From Aculops lycopersici (Eukaryota; Arthropoda; Arachnida; Trombidiformes; Eriophyidae): a stretch of 64,000 bases of DNA. The notes under the pieces are model-generated. The model ran no database searches and was not told the DNA's origin. It saw only the letters and a list, made by a program, of their open reading frames with translations. A program made the translations under genes and the position numbers. Position 1 is the stretch's first letter, and the number at the start of each line of letters is the position of its first letter. Positions 1-10,300 of this stretch are shown here, piece by piece. Location: NCBI GenBank assembly GCA_015350385.1, contig WNKI01000003.1, positions 3,140,849 to 3,204,848 of the forward strand. The letters run 5' to 3'.

Positions 1-801
1 TGATAGTGTTGCAAGTGTTCTTAACGAGATTTTCGCTGGGAGGTATAAATTTCTAGTTTTTTGTATTGATTTCATTTGATCTAATACAGTAGACAGATGT
101 GATATTCCTAATGGTGTGCATAGTAGTAACAATAGTGCTCCTATGAATGATATACATGAGTATAGGAATGGCAAATATTGCCAAAAATTTGTTATCAATT
201 GAAAGCCAGTAACATGACAACCGATTCCAAAAAACAGGCAACAAATTGTATAGGTTAGTCCTAAAACTATTATTGCTACTAAGATAAGTAGTACTAATGT
301 CTCACGTAGCCGGGACAATAATCCACGTTTAGAGCCGGAGAATCCTTCAGATTCTGTGAAGAACCAGGCAAATGGTATCATTATAAATAAAGACAAATTC
401 GATGATAGGAACACATAACTCCAAACCCTGTGGAGCAGCGATGATTTCGTCTTGGCATCATCGATCCACTCGAATTCGTTTGTGATAATTGAAACAGGTA
501 ATAATAGAAAGGCTGCAATCGCAATGGCAAGAGTGAATGCGCAAATCCATGTTGAGATCTTGTATGTTTTGTATTCTTCAATGTCCAATCTGAAGTCGTC
601 CCGATGTTTACTGAAATAGGATATCAAATAATTGGAAAGAATGTAAAGGAGTATAACTGAAGTTATATAAATCACTAATGTCCTTACAAGTGTATAAAAT
701 TCTTTGCTTTCCTCATGTAGCTCTTCTGAAGTATCATCTTCGTGACCGTATAATAAGGAATGGTGACCATATAGATAACTATAACCTGGTTCGCTATCCA
801 T
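1..801 (-). CDS. LMBR1-like multi-pass membrane protein, 5' part (runs off the left edge)
   Basis: The reading frame is open from an ATG at 801 down to base 1 (267 codons, no stop), so the 3' part lies outside the window. The translation has an acidic, Tyr-rich N-terminus and then hydrophobic segments near residues 40-60, 84-104, 128-147, 167-191 and 209-229. Hallmarks of the LMBR1/LIMR family (PF04791) are visible: an LLPxSIITNE motif after TM2, FFTESEGFSGSKRG after TM3, and PFLYSCISFIGALLLLLCTPLG around TM5. Family members (vertebrate LMBR1 and LMBR1L, fly lilipod) are about 9-TM plasma-membrane proteins linked to lipocalin uptake or BMP/Wnt signalling. No intron is needed in the visible part. 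The family call is firm; LMBR1 versus LMBR1L orthology is not resolved. Confidence 0.88.
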   Translation of the reverse strand, partial: MDSEPGYSYLYGHHSLLYGHEDDTSEELHEESKEFYTLVRTLVIYITSVILLYILSNYLISYFSKHRDDFRLDIEEYKTYKISTWICAFTLAIAIAAFLLLPVSIITNEFEWIDDAKTKSSLLHRVWSYVFLSSNLSLFIMIPFAWFFTESEGFSGSKRGLLSRLRETLVLLILVAIIVLGLTYTICCLFFGIGCHVTGFQLITNFWQYLPFLYSCISFIGALLLLLCTPLGISHLSTVLDQMKSIQKTRNLYLPAKISLRTLATLS

Positions 802-1452
802 TATATAATAGCTGTTGTCAAATTGAGTGAGATATCATAGTTGGCAATAGTATCAGGATTGGTTTTAATAATCAAGAGCATTTGTTGTGAGATTGTCTGC
901 TTCTGCTTTCGGTTATCGAGGACAAATAAAATACTACCACTTGCGTGTTTCTTCGTCGCGAAACCAAACAACAATTTGTGCGAGTCTAATATAAAATCTT
1001 GCGTGCTTGGCAACTATCTGCAAATTTCTCAGATGATCAAGGAAGTAAATATGATGGGGCACCCCAAACAAAGTATGGTATTTTTATATATAAATGCTGT
1101 TAGGTTGGCATGATAGTTTCAACAAATATTTTCATTCGTCTTTGTTTCACAATCTATTGTCATGTGTCAACCTCGAAGATCACGAGTACTTCGTAACATC
1201 AAAACACAACATATTGAGCGGGAAATTTTGAACGTGCACGAGGAGGTCACTAAATCTTGCAATTTGTTGCATTCAAAAATTTCATGATGATTGCTCACCT
1301 GTTTAATGTTACATTTCTAGAAGTTTAACAATGATGTTTCCTCTTGACTTAGTCGATGGATGTGGTCTAGGCTTCTAAGTTAGTCCATATCTGATAACCG
1401 CTCCTCGAGAAATACACTCCGAAATCAATTATTGGGGTCAATCGGATATAAC
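802..1452. other. Intergenic spacer, putative LMBR1-like promoter side
   Basis: About 650 bases between the start of the LMBR1-like gene and the stop of the small membrane protein, both on the minus strand. Short open frames on both strands show no family resemblance. No repeat or RNA gene was seen. Confidence 0.5.
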
Positions 1453-1776
1453 CTATGGGATTTGATCTGAAGGGCTTTTGATAAGTTGGCTCCACTCGCG
1501 CTTAAAAATATCAATTGGTTCTAGTTTCTGGAGGACTACAGGTGGATCTTCCCTATCAAGAAATGAATCTACGTTCTTAGGATCCAGCGCGACTTCCCTA
1601 ATTAGTCTCTTTTTCTCTGTCCAAAGGGCACCTCTTTTGAAAGCCGGAATAGCCATTGGAGTGATGAACAGAATGCTCATGAACGAGACAAGCAAAGAGT
1701 ATCTTCTACTCAATGTTAATTTATTCTTGAACCGATCGATAAATGACAGATTCTTGTAAATTGGTTTTGGAGACAT
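1453..1776 (-). CDS. Small single-pass membrane protein, 107 aa, unknown function
   Basis: The frame runs from ATG at 1776 to a stop at 1453. The N-terminus is basic (residues 1-25, many Lys/Arg), followed by one hydrophobic segment at about residues 26-46 and a charged C-terminal half starting KRGALWTEKKRLIREVAL. Basic N-terminus, single TM and small size resemble inner-mitochondrial-membrane assembly factors, but I recognise no specific family, so that is only a guess. It sits between the LMBR1-like gene and MCM6, all on the minus strand. The shadow frame on the plus strand (1478-1759) is shorter and has no feature that argues for it. Confidence 0.5.
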   Translation of the reverse strand: MSPKPIYKNLSFIDRFKNKLTLSRRYSLLVSFMSILFITPMAIPAFKRGALWTEKKRLIREVALDPKNVDSFLDREDPPVVLQKLEPIDIFKREWSQLIKSPSDQIP

Positions 1777-2007
1777 GATAATACATGTATTTTATGATTA
1801 ACAATTCGATAGAAAATTGTAGAAAGTTGTGAATATAGTAACAATATGTGTAGCTAACGAACGGAATGTAAACACGAGCGGACCGCAATGTCATGCAATT
1901 TTGTTCCTAAATCCTTGCTATGGCACTAGCATCCACGTGATTGTATCAATCGGATTCTTTTATTATTAAGCCAAAGCTGATCATTAATAAACTAGAACCA
2001 ATCAAGC

Positions 2008-4677
2008 CTAAACATTTACTTGATCAAAAAAGTCCTGATCTTCGAGCAAGGGATTGATGAAAATATATCTATCATGCTCTCCGCTACCTTCTTTCGATTT
2101 GTCTGCGATATTACCATCGTCTCCTACCTCCATGAGTAGATTGTCCACATTGATAAGTCTATCTAAAACTTTCTCGCATAGCAACTTCCTCCTTATAAGC
2201 TCATTTTCAGTTCGCATTTCGTCGATACATTGATGCAAGTACCAATCGACAAGTTCCGACCTCTTCATGGATGGTATATCTCGCTCTGGTTGATCGGTAA
2301 CTAGTCGCAATTTTGTCATCAAGACCCCAGCCATACCCTTGTAGGTGGCCAAAGGAATCTTGATAGTCTGAGTCTGGGCTTGAGTAGACTCTAGACGTTG
2401 TGATTCTACCTCGCCCTCGTACATGCCTTGCGACTGAGTATCGGCACTCTGAGTCTCTTGAGCTGGCACCGCCGCTTCGAGTTCAACCTCGACTCTACCT
2501 ACTGGTATAACGGTCTTCTCAATTAATCTCGCTGCTTCTCTAACATACTCAGATGTTACAAACTCCTTGCAATGAGCTCGGGTTATAGCCTCTGATAATC
2601 GGACGAGGGATTCTAGTTGACGAACAGTAACTCTCCACGCAGTCTTACTTTGAGATGAGTTTGATCTAAGACGAACGTATTCCTCGACAAAGGTTCGCTC
2701 AACGTCAACGGGAATTTTGGGGTAGTATTTGCGTGCAAACCGGAGGTACAGTCTTATATCCTCAAATGAATATACCATATCTCTTCTACTCGAAACAAGG
2801 TCATTGAAATTTAGGTGCATGTCAAGAATTCGTCTCGAGATGGCCATATCGTTATCCTTATCCTGTGGGTCGATCACGATGAAGAACATGTCGAAACGTG
2901 ACATGATTGGCAATGAGAAGTTTACATTCGACCTGAGGTCTCGATCTCTGTTGTAGGTTCCTCCAATTGGATTTGCAGCTGCCAAGATAGAGGCACGAGC
3001 GTTGAGGGTTGCTGAAACTCCAGCTTTTGTGATACTAATTGTCTGCTGTTCCATAGCTTCGTGAATGGCAACTTGATCTTTTAGGTCCATCTTGTCAAAC
3101 TCGTCAATACAACAGATACCTCTATCGGCCAACATGAGCGCTCCAGCTTCAATGACGAAACCACCATCCTCGCCGCGCACTACGGCAGCCGTTAAACCGG
3201 AAGCAGAGGAGGCTTTACCACTGGCCAACACCGCCTTAACGGGAGCAAAGTCAGCCACAACCTTGAGAAAAGTACTCTTTGCCGTGGAAGGATCGCCAAC
3301 CAAACAGATGTTTATGTCACCCCTAAGCTTGGTGCCTGAGGTTGTTATCTTTGGAACACCACCTAGGAGTTGTAATACGATACCTCGCTTGATATCATCA
3401 CTTCCGTAGACGGAGGAGAATAGCGATTCACTTAGGTTGTTCAGTAGGTTTGGATCATCGCTCATCTTTTGAATCTTCATAATTTCCTCGTTGGTAAAGT
3501 CGCCGACGTTTATGGTCGAACCAAAGGCAGCCTCACGATGGCTTGAGTCTGTGTTCAGACAAGGCTTAGCTTGTCCTTCAATAATACAGGCGTTTGCCAG
3601 AAATGCTAGAGAGTGTGTCATATCCTTAACACCCATGGATTTGAGACCCGTAACACCAGAGTCACCGGCTAGCTCACTTACAACTGTGCCAAAAGCACCG
3701 CTCATCATTTGGCCAACATCAGGTACAGCGATGAGTGTTCCGATAAAATCGCATTGGTCACCAGGTTGTATACACTCCACTTGGTCTGCTCCACGAATGA
3801 TTACGTCGAAACTCCTCGGGATACACCCCCTCGGTAACTCCTGTTGGGTTTCCTGAATTCGGACACGCTGATAGTCGGTGAAGCGAGAGTTTTCAAGTAT
3901 AAGTTGAAACCGCGATCGGTTGTTGCAATTCTCGTTCTGACATAAAGCTGGTTGGGTGTATCTATACTGTTGTTCGGTGTATTGTTCAACCAAGCAATCA
4001 CTGCATTTAAAGCAACCTATGATTAATTCTGGATGAACTGTGTGCGTCCTAGTGACTTGACCTGTAACTCTAGTTAGAGTTCCAATCTTGGTACTTGAAA
4101 GATCACGAATATTGTCTCTTTGGGCAAAGTTGTAGAAGCCAACGTAATAGTTCTTATTTTTAATAGTTGCCCTATCGAGATCTTTCTTAACTGCCTCGCG
4201 TTCTCTAGTTTTCTCTGAAACCTCGGCGTCTGGATCCATCGCAGCCTCTGATTGACGGATTCGTTCTTCGCGAACATAGGAGGCCAAGGCTCGGCATAGA
4301 TATGGGTGAAAACGATAGTACTCTTGGATAATATCCTCGGCCAAGTTTGGATCATACAATTCAATATCTTTAAAGTCAATAAATAGGGTATTACGGTCGT
4401 CATTCAACAGTAGCAAGGCCTCTTTTGAATACTTTGATTGTCTAGGCTCGCCGCTTTCACTGGCTGCCCGAGATGCATTTCTACCAGGTCGACTCCTGGC
4501 CGATGTGAAGCTCTCATCGTCTCTGATTTCATCGTTCTGACTTGTGTCCATTCGTTCATCTTCAAAGTCTTGTGCATTGTATTCCTCTAGAAACTTTTTA
4601 AAAACCTGATGAACCTGGACGGCCAACTCATCGCGATCCCGCAAACGAGAGCCAAATCTAGGATCTGCGACATCCAT
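2008..4677 (-). CDS. MCM6: DNA replication licensing factor MCM6, single exon, 889 aa
   Basis: Subunit of the MCM2-7 replicative helicase, which unwinds DNA at origins and forks in the nucleus. The N-terminal domain includes HPYLCRAL near residue 124 and the MCM6-type RIQETQQELPRG stretch near 273. Zinc-ribbon cysteines lie around 222-251. The AAA+ core has Walker A GDPSTAKS at 461-468, Walker B CIDEFDKM near 523-530 and an arginine-finger SRFD downstream. The C-terminal winged-helix part follows. Length is close to other animal MCM6 proteins (about 820) with an extended acidic/Ser-rich N-terminus (residues 40-80). ATG at 4677 opens the frame. On the minus strand an AATAAA lies at 1964-1959, about 45 bases past the stop. 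No intron is present. E2F-like sites lie upstream (see 5015). Confidence 0.96.
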   Translation of the reverse strand: MDVADPRFGSRLRDRDELAVQVHQVFKKFLEEYNAQDFEDERMDTSQNDEIRDDESFTSARSRPGRNASRAASESGEPRQSKYSKEALLLLNDDRNTLFIDFKDIELYDPNLAEDIIQEYYRFHPYLCRALASYVREERIRQSEAAMDPDAEVSEKTREREAVKKDLDRATIKNKNYYVGFYNFAQRDNIRDLSSTKIGTLTRVTGQVTRTHTVHPELIIGCFKCSDCLVEQYTEQQYRYTQPALCQNENCNNRSRFQLILENSRFTDYQRVRIQETQQELPRGCIPRSFDVIIRGADQVECIQPGDQCDFIGTLIAVPDVGQMMSGAFGTVVSELAGDSGVTGLKSMGVKDMTHSLAFLANACIIEGQAKPCLNTDSSHREAAFGSTINVGDFTNEEIMKIQKMSDDPNLLNNLSESLFSSVYGSDDIKRGIVLQLLGGVPKITTSGTKLRGDINICLVGDPSTAKSTFLKVVADFAPVKAVLASGKASSASGLTAAVVRGEDGGFVIEAGALMLADRGICCIDEFDKMDLKDQVAIHEAMEQQTISITKAGVSATLNARASILAAANPIGGTYNRDRDLRSNVNFSLPIMSRFDMFFIVIDPQDKDNDMAISRRILDMHLNFNDLVSSRRDMVYSFEDIRLYLRFARKYYPKIPVDVERTFVEEYVRLRSNSSQSKTAWRVTVRQLESLVRLSEAITRAHCKEFVTSEYVREAARLIEKTVIPVGRVEVELEAAVPAQETQSADTQSQGMYEGEVESQRLESTQAQTQTIKIPLATYKGMAGVLMTKLRLVTDQPERDIPSMKRSELVDWYLHQCIDEMRTENELIRRKLLCEKVLDRLINVDNLLMEVGDDGNIADKSKEGSGEHDRYIFINPLLEDQDFFDQVNV

Positions 4678-7365
4678 TATGTGGATTTAAATAAGTTGAA
4701 ACCTGTGTTTCTATTAAATTTGTATAATATGTAAATTAAACTAGAGCTAACAGTATTGAGCTAATATTTGACGTATTGAGGTAGATGATTGGTTGGGGCG
4801 ACTTGTTGATATATAACACAAAAATTAAATGTCCCGAGTCGCTAGCAGAAGCCACCATTGTACGCATCTCCCTTCTCGCTCGCTCATTGCATGTAAGTTG
4901 TGGGGAAAAGCATAAAGAGAAGTGTATGAGAGTTCTCGTTGACAAGGGGGGATAGAGGCAGTGTGATGTGCGTTTACGGGAGCACGAGCTACTAGCGAAT
5001 GTTATTGTTTGTCATTTTTTGGCGCGAAAAGCCATTGCACAAATACCCATTCGCTGTTTGTAGCTCGTGCAAACATAGCTCGACTGTATTGGCGAATGAG
5101 CGCGAAAATTCAAATCAACAAAGTTAGCAATAGACTATTGGCTAAATGAATTTTACCTGTCATTCATAAGTTCATGACCATAATTTTAATTTATTAATTT
5201 GTTGAGCCTAATGGAATGAACATTACAAACCTAACTATTCGTTTGCTTCGTATAAATATGATTCAATGAGATCCTATTACTTCAGATGCAAAGGTTTGGT
5301 TCTGGTCAATGAGAGGCTATATTCGGAATCTGCCACCTGCTCTTGATACTTCCGTTCATTTGTTGTGTCAATCGAATTGCATCCACGAGAGAAGGAGTGG
5401 GGTCATTGCCCCGCGAGCGGGAGTGTCTAAGCAAATCGACATCAGGCTTAGTATCGGCTTGATGTTGATCAAAACTTGCCAGTTGAATGTACGATCTGCT
5501 TCATATGATTAGCATGACATTGATTTCAGTGGCTAGTGGCTAATTTAGTGGCGAAAAGTTGTCTAGGTTCCTGTTAACTTTCCTTAAATCCAACTTAAGC
5601 TTCTATGAGGCAACCAATTTACTTCGACCTTGAGAATTATTCTGGCTATCGACTCATTTGATCGGCCAGTCGAGCAACTGGGCCAAGCTCATTCATCATC
5701 GAAACCCAGGTACTGCAATCAACATTACCTTTACCTCATTGCACTTAATAGCCTTAGTCCAATTAACTAAGTTGTTGTTGTTGCCGCTGGTACACTTGAT
5801 AATCTTCATTGACGATATCAGGAAAATTCTATCACTTAGCTCACCTCTTGAGAGATGGTCCTAGACGTATCTGTTGACAACTTCGAAGGAGAAACCGAAG
5901 TGGCACCGGGGAGAATGAAAACAACACAAGTCAATTAGTCGCAACAGAGCGATAGACCACTTGTCTGGCTGGAAATTTAACGATTTGGCAGGTGGCTAAT
6001 GGTGTTCTTAGTTGCGTTCAGTTTGGCTGACCGGTCGAAATCAAACGCAAACTAGGGAGCCATGTGAGGTAATCTCTAGGGAGATAGAGTTTTAGTTTTA
6101 GACGATAGTGGACAGTCTAGTCGCTCCAAAGAGTTTGGCGAGAGCGACTAGCGAGGATGTCAGCCAGCGGGATTGCGATTGGCTACTCTCCTCCACTTCC
6201 GGTTGAATTTGAGTCACGAGTAGCACTGTGCTACGCTTTTATACACCCGCGGCAGACAAAATACCAGCTCAAACGCATTGATGGCTCTGATCTTGCCATT
6301 AACCTGAGTGCCTTCGTTGAAATGGATAGAGCTCTGAGTAATCGCCCTTATTGGATTCGAATGGTCGCGTCCGTCGCCCCTTCTTTGGCGCAGGTGGTTG
6401 TTGTCGTTGACCATTGTAAATAATGACTGTTGATCTAATTGCTAACAGGGTTCCTCTCACTATATAAAGCTAGCCCTTCCCTTCAAACAACTCCTCTGGC
6501 CAATCTTGTGAATGGATAAGCGTAAGCTCGAGATTGGGGCCACGAAGATCTAAAGACCAGTTGGGAGTTACATTTTTCCTCGCCGTCTCTTCTATGAAGA
6601 ATGAAGAGAATGCTTTCCGAGTTGACAGAGTGATGGACTCTGTGGGGACCAGGTGGCGGTGGCGACTCTTTGGTGACATTGGCCACTGGATCATTGCTTA
6701 CATTATACAGGTGCCTCGGTAATGTCCCGAACTCACCCATGAAGAGGTGAGATGCTGAACTCTCTTCATGTACTTGCCAGACTGGTTCAGAATATGTGTA
6801 AAATTTTCCCCTCCGCCTCGGCAACTGAAAAATAACCTTGAAGACTAGAACTTTTCAATAGGCGCTGTAGAAAAGCTATCGAGTTTTCGCTAACTTTTTG
6901 CGAGTTTAGTGGCCTTTTCTCACACTTTTTGGTCTTCCCTATCTCTACTATCAGTCAAAATCGAGATTTCAGTCTTTTTTCAATGAGCAGCAAGTTGATT
7001 CAGTGTCTGTACTTCCGCTTCAAACGAACTGCTAGCTCACTCTCACTCTCCTTCTCTGCCGAGCTTTTGTCTTTAGTAGGAAAAGCTGTATGAGTGCTCT
7101 TGGTGAATCGACGCTAAAAGTGTTGTCTTCTTATCCAACTAATGAAACAGGAAGAGTAGCCGTACATTTTGTGCCAGAAAGAGTAGCCAATGGGGCGGAA
7201 ATTCAACAGAATGGGTACGAAATAAGAAATAAAAGATATCTTACGGGCACGAGTACGAAGCGAGTGGATCAAAAATAAACTGCATAATTAAAGCGCCATG
7301 CCCTCAGTCCGAAACATTGGTGAGGCACCTGTAAGACATGCTCTTGCCTCCTATTCCTATTGCCG
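4678..7365. other. Intergenic region between MCM6 and the GPCR 3' end
   Basis: About 2.7 kb. The first 400 bases hold the MCM6 upstream region with E2F-like sites. The remainder probably includes the 3' UTR of the minus-strand GPCR. A plus-strand frame at 6157-6423 (88 codons) and others have overlapping competitors and no recognisable domain, so I do not call genes here. Confidence 0.5.
5015..5030. promoter_or_regulatory. E2F-type site upstream of MCM6
   Basis: TTTTTTGGCGCGAAAA matches the near-palindromic E2F/DP consensus (TTTSGCGCSAAA). It lies about 340 bases upstream of the MCM6 start codon. A second partial match, GCGCGAAAA, is at 5100-5108. MCM genes are classic E2F targets in animals, so a role in S-phase expression is plausible; binding itself is inferred. 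Confidence 0.6.
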
Positions 7366-10300
7366 CTATCTTGGTGGTAGTACTTTTTTGCAACTGTCGC
7401 TATTTGAATTTCCCAACTTGGTTACCGATGTCGCCGCCGCTGCCATCACCGTATTACTATTCTGGTGGTCGCTACAAACAGAAGTAACGGGTTTGGAGCG
7501 AGACGTTGTGAAGTCGGTCTCCGCCTCGAGGGTGGTGGTTGCGTTATTAAGATTATTATTGCGGCGCGGAAAGAAGATCTGATTTTGCAACGCCAGCTTA
7601 CGGTTTGTCGTGGCCGTCGACCTTTCCGGTTGGCCAAAGATGGCGCTTGACGCCCTAGAGCTCGGTCTACTCTGCGTTTGGCTTGCACTGCCGCCACTTG
7701 CTAGGCCCTTCACTGAACTGAGCTTGTGTATCACAACTTTTACTAGCCTACTTCCGGTTGTCGCCAATCCCTCGGGCAAAAGCTCGTCGCCCGTGGAGCT
7801 TTTGCTGCTTGCTGCGCGCGACCCAAAGAGCAAACCCTCGTCCTCTTCCACTGAATCCGAATCCGAGTTTCGCTCTTGGTTGTCGCTATTTCCTTGTTCC
7901 TCTCCATCTCCGATGTCATCGTTGCCAAGGTCACGGCAACGATGCTCCTGCTGGCCGAGATTTTGGTCTCGCTCTCTATCTCTTTCTCGACGAATCCAGC
8001 TGCGCAACTCAACTCCGCTTCCCCTCTCTTCCTTGTTTCCATTTTTGTTTTCATCATCACGATGAGCATCGTCGTGCTCGCGATCTATGCAGTCCTCCTC
8101 GTCGTAGTATTCATCCTCGTCAGTCATATCGTCCTCCTCATATCCATCTTCTCGCCAATCAATCTCATTGTCTTGCTCCCCATGATTCTCGCCGTCTTCG
8201 TCTTTGCCATTGTCGTCTTTGTCCCCCTCCGCCGAAGAGGAAATAGTGTTGTCTCTTCGCACTCCCAGCTTGCCTCCCTCCAAATACCGATTAGTCTTGA
8301 GGCGGCCGTTTGACAGTAATCTCGAAAGCGCAGTGTCATCCGTTCCCCTGCTAGTGGTCATCAAATTATTATAGCTCGCCGATTGTCGTCGCTGATGGGT
8401 GTGCTGTTGCTGCTGCATCCCATCACCACCATCAGAATCACCATTGTCCACACTCTTGTTTCCGCCCTTCAACATGCTCTCGCTCTTGCTAGCTGATGTG
8501 TTTACACTTGACCCAATACCAATGCGACTCGTCCCCAATTTGCTCATCAGATTTGGCTCAGCATCCAAGTTGCAGCCAGCGCCGCCATCGTCGCCGTCTG
8601 GACTAAAGTCTAGATTCTTCAACGACATCGACGACATGTTGGAATGTGTAGCTTGCATCGTGGTTGCAACACTTGTCCTCCTCTTCCCTTCCCTACTACC
8701 TGTCATTGTATTTAAGTCACGGTCTATGCCATCGGTGGTTTGATTGTTGCGAATCTTTGTGCAGCTTCCTATTCCATTGGACAAACTAATCACCGTAACA
8801 TCAGTGGACTCGGTGGTATCTCTTACACTATCGGCTCCACTTCTGTCGCCGCTGCAACTTTTCCTGGCGCCTAGCAGGAAGTTGCGTCGTCTCCGCTTGA
8901 GACGCGACACGCCGCCGACGGTAACCACCTTGAGCTTCTCCTTACCACAATCCGCTTGCTCATCCTTGTTTAGTTTCTGCGAACCAACACCTATTTGATT
9001 TTTATCACTACCGGATGTAAAACTAAGAAACCTAAGGCGCCGCTTAGCTCCCAAGCCACTGGAGCTACCTTGTGGCTGTATGTCAGCGGAACTCTTGCAT
9101 CTCATCTTATCGTTGAGTCTCATATCAATGTCTCGCATACCACAGTGGCTTTTCAGTTGCAAACAAGCGGAAGTGGTGGTATTAGCGGCGTCTAAATCGC
9201 CACTCGATCGATTAAATCTCATACAAGTTGGTGCATCCTCTTCCTCCTCCCTATCCTCGTCGTCGTTGGAGTCGGGATAATTGTTATCGGTGCCCTCGTC
9301 GTCGTGTTCAACATTTTGTTCCCGATCATTATTGGAATTGGGGTCTCTCTTCTCCTCTCTACTGCCGCGACCAAAGCGAATCTTCTGCTTTGCCTGCCCC
9401 TTGGGTCGCAACGCTTGACTTTGGTCAATCAAGCAGCGGCAGCACCTACTGCCCGAGGAACATCCTCTCCCCGGTCGCCGCGCTCGTTCCCGATCGGAGC
9501 CTGTTGGAGACACGCCCCTTTGGGCGTCAACCACCGTGCCCGCGTTGCTGCAAGTGCTTAGCCGTGAGTTGGGTCTCGTAGAATTATGGCCATCTGTTGC
9601 TGCTCCGGGTGCCGCCGCCGAGGTGTCGCATATTTCTGCGGACTCGCGACGGTGGCTGTGGTGGTGGTGGTTGTGATGGTGGCTGTTGTGGAGGCAGCAG
9701 CGCCGGCGATGGTTGCGGGGATGTTTGGTTTGGTCGTTGCAAGTTCGGTGGTTATGATGATGATGGTGGTGGTGGTGATTGTTGTTTTGATGAGTGCAGT
9801 GATCACAATGGCGCCGCTTGCCGGGGGATGCCAACGCGGACCGGCTGCAGGTGCAGGCCTCACTTTGGTGGAGTTTTTTAGTCGCGTCCGAGGAACAGGT
9901 GGTAGCGGAAGTATTATAATCACCTGTGAGGGTTAGTGCCGCGCTGGAAATGGCTTGGTTTGAGCTAGTGGTTGGGGCCGGCAAGCTCGTTGGCAGGGTA
10001 GGCTGTGCGGTGGGTTCGTTGGTCGGTAGGCTCGCTGCCCGATTGTCCCCGCTTAACCCCCTCTTGGCAACACTGTAACCCATCTGTTTCGATTCCGATG
10101 AGCAAGAGGAGTCAGTCTCGTCATGGTGGCTGTTACGGGCTTGGCCGGAGGCTGGTGGCATGTCAATCGAGCAGTGGTTGTTAGTCACGCTCGACTCTTC
10201 GTTGTTTCCCCTGCCAATCGAACAACTATCGCGTCCATTGTAACAAGCATGATGACAACCACTGGCTCCATTGGCCACTAGTCCGGTGCCATTTGAGTTC

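Noticed and set aside
6157..6423. 88-codon plus-strand frame starting MSASGIAIGYS
   Set aside because: A competing frame lies on the other strand and no family resemblance is visible.
7465..9936. Many plus-strand open frames of 60-160 codons
   Set aside because: They are antisense shadows of the low-complexity GPCR tail exon, with compositions mirroring its repeats.
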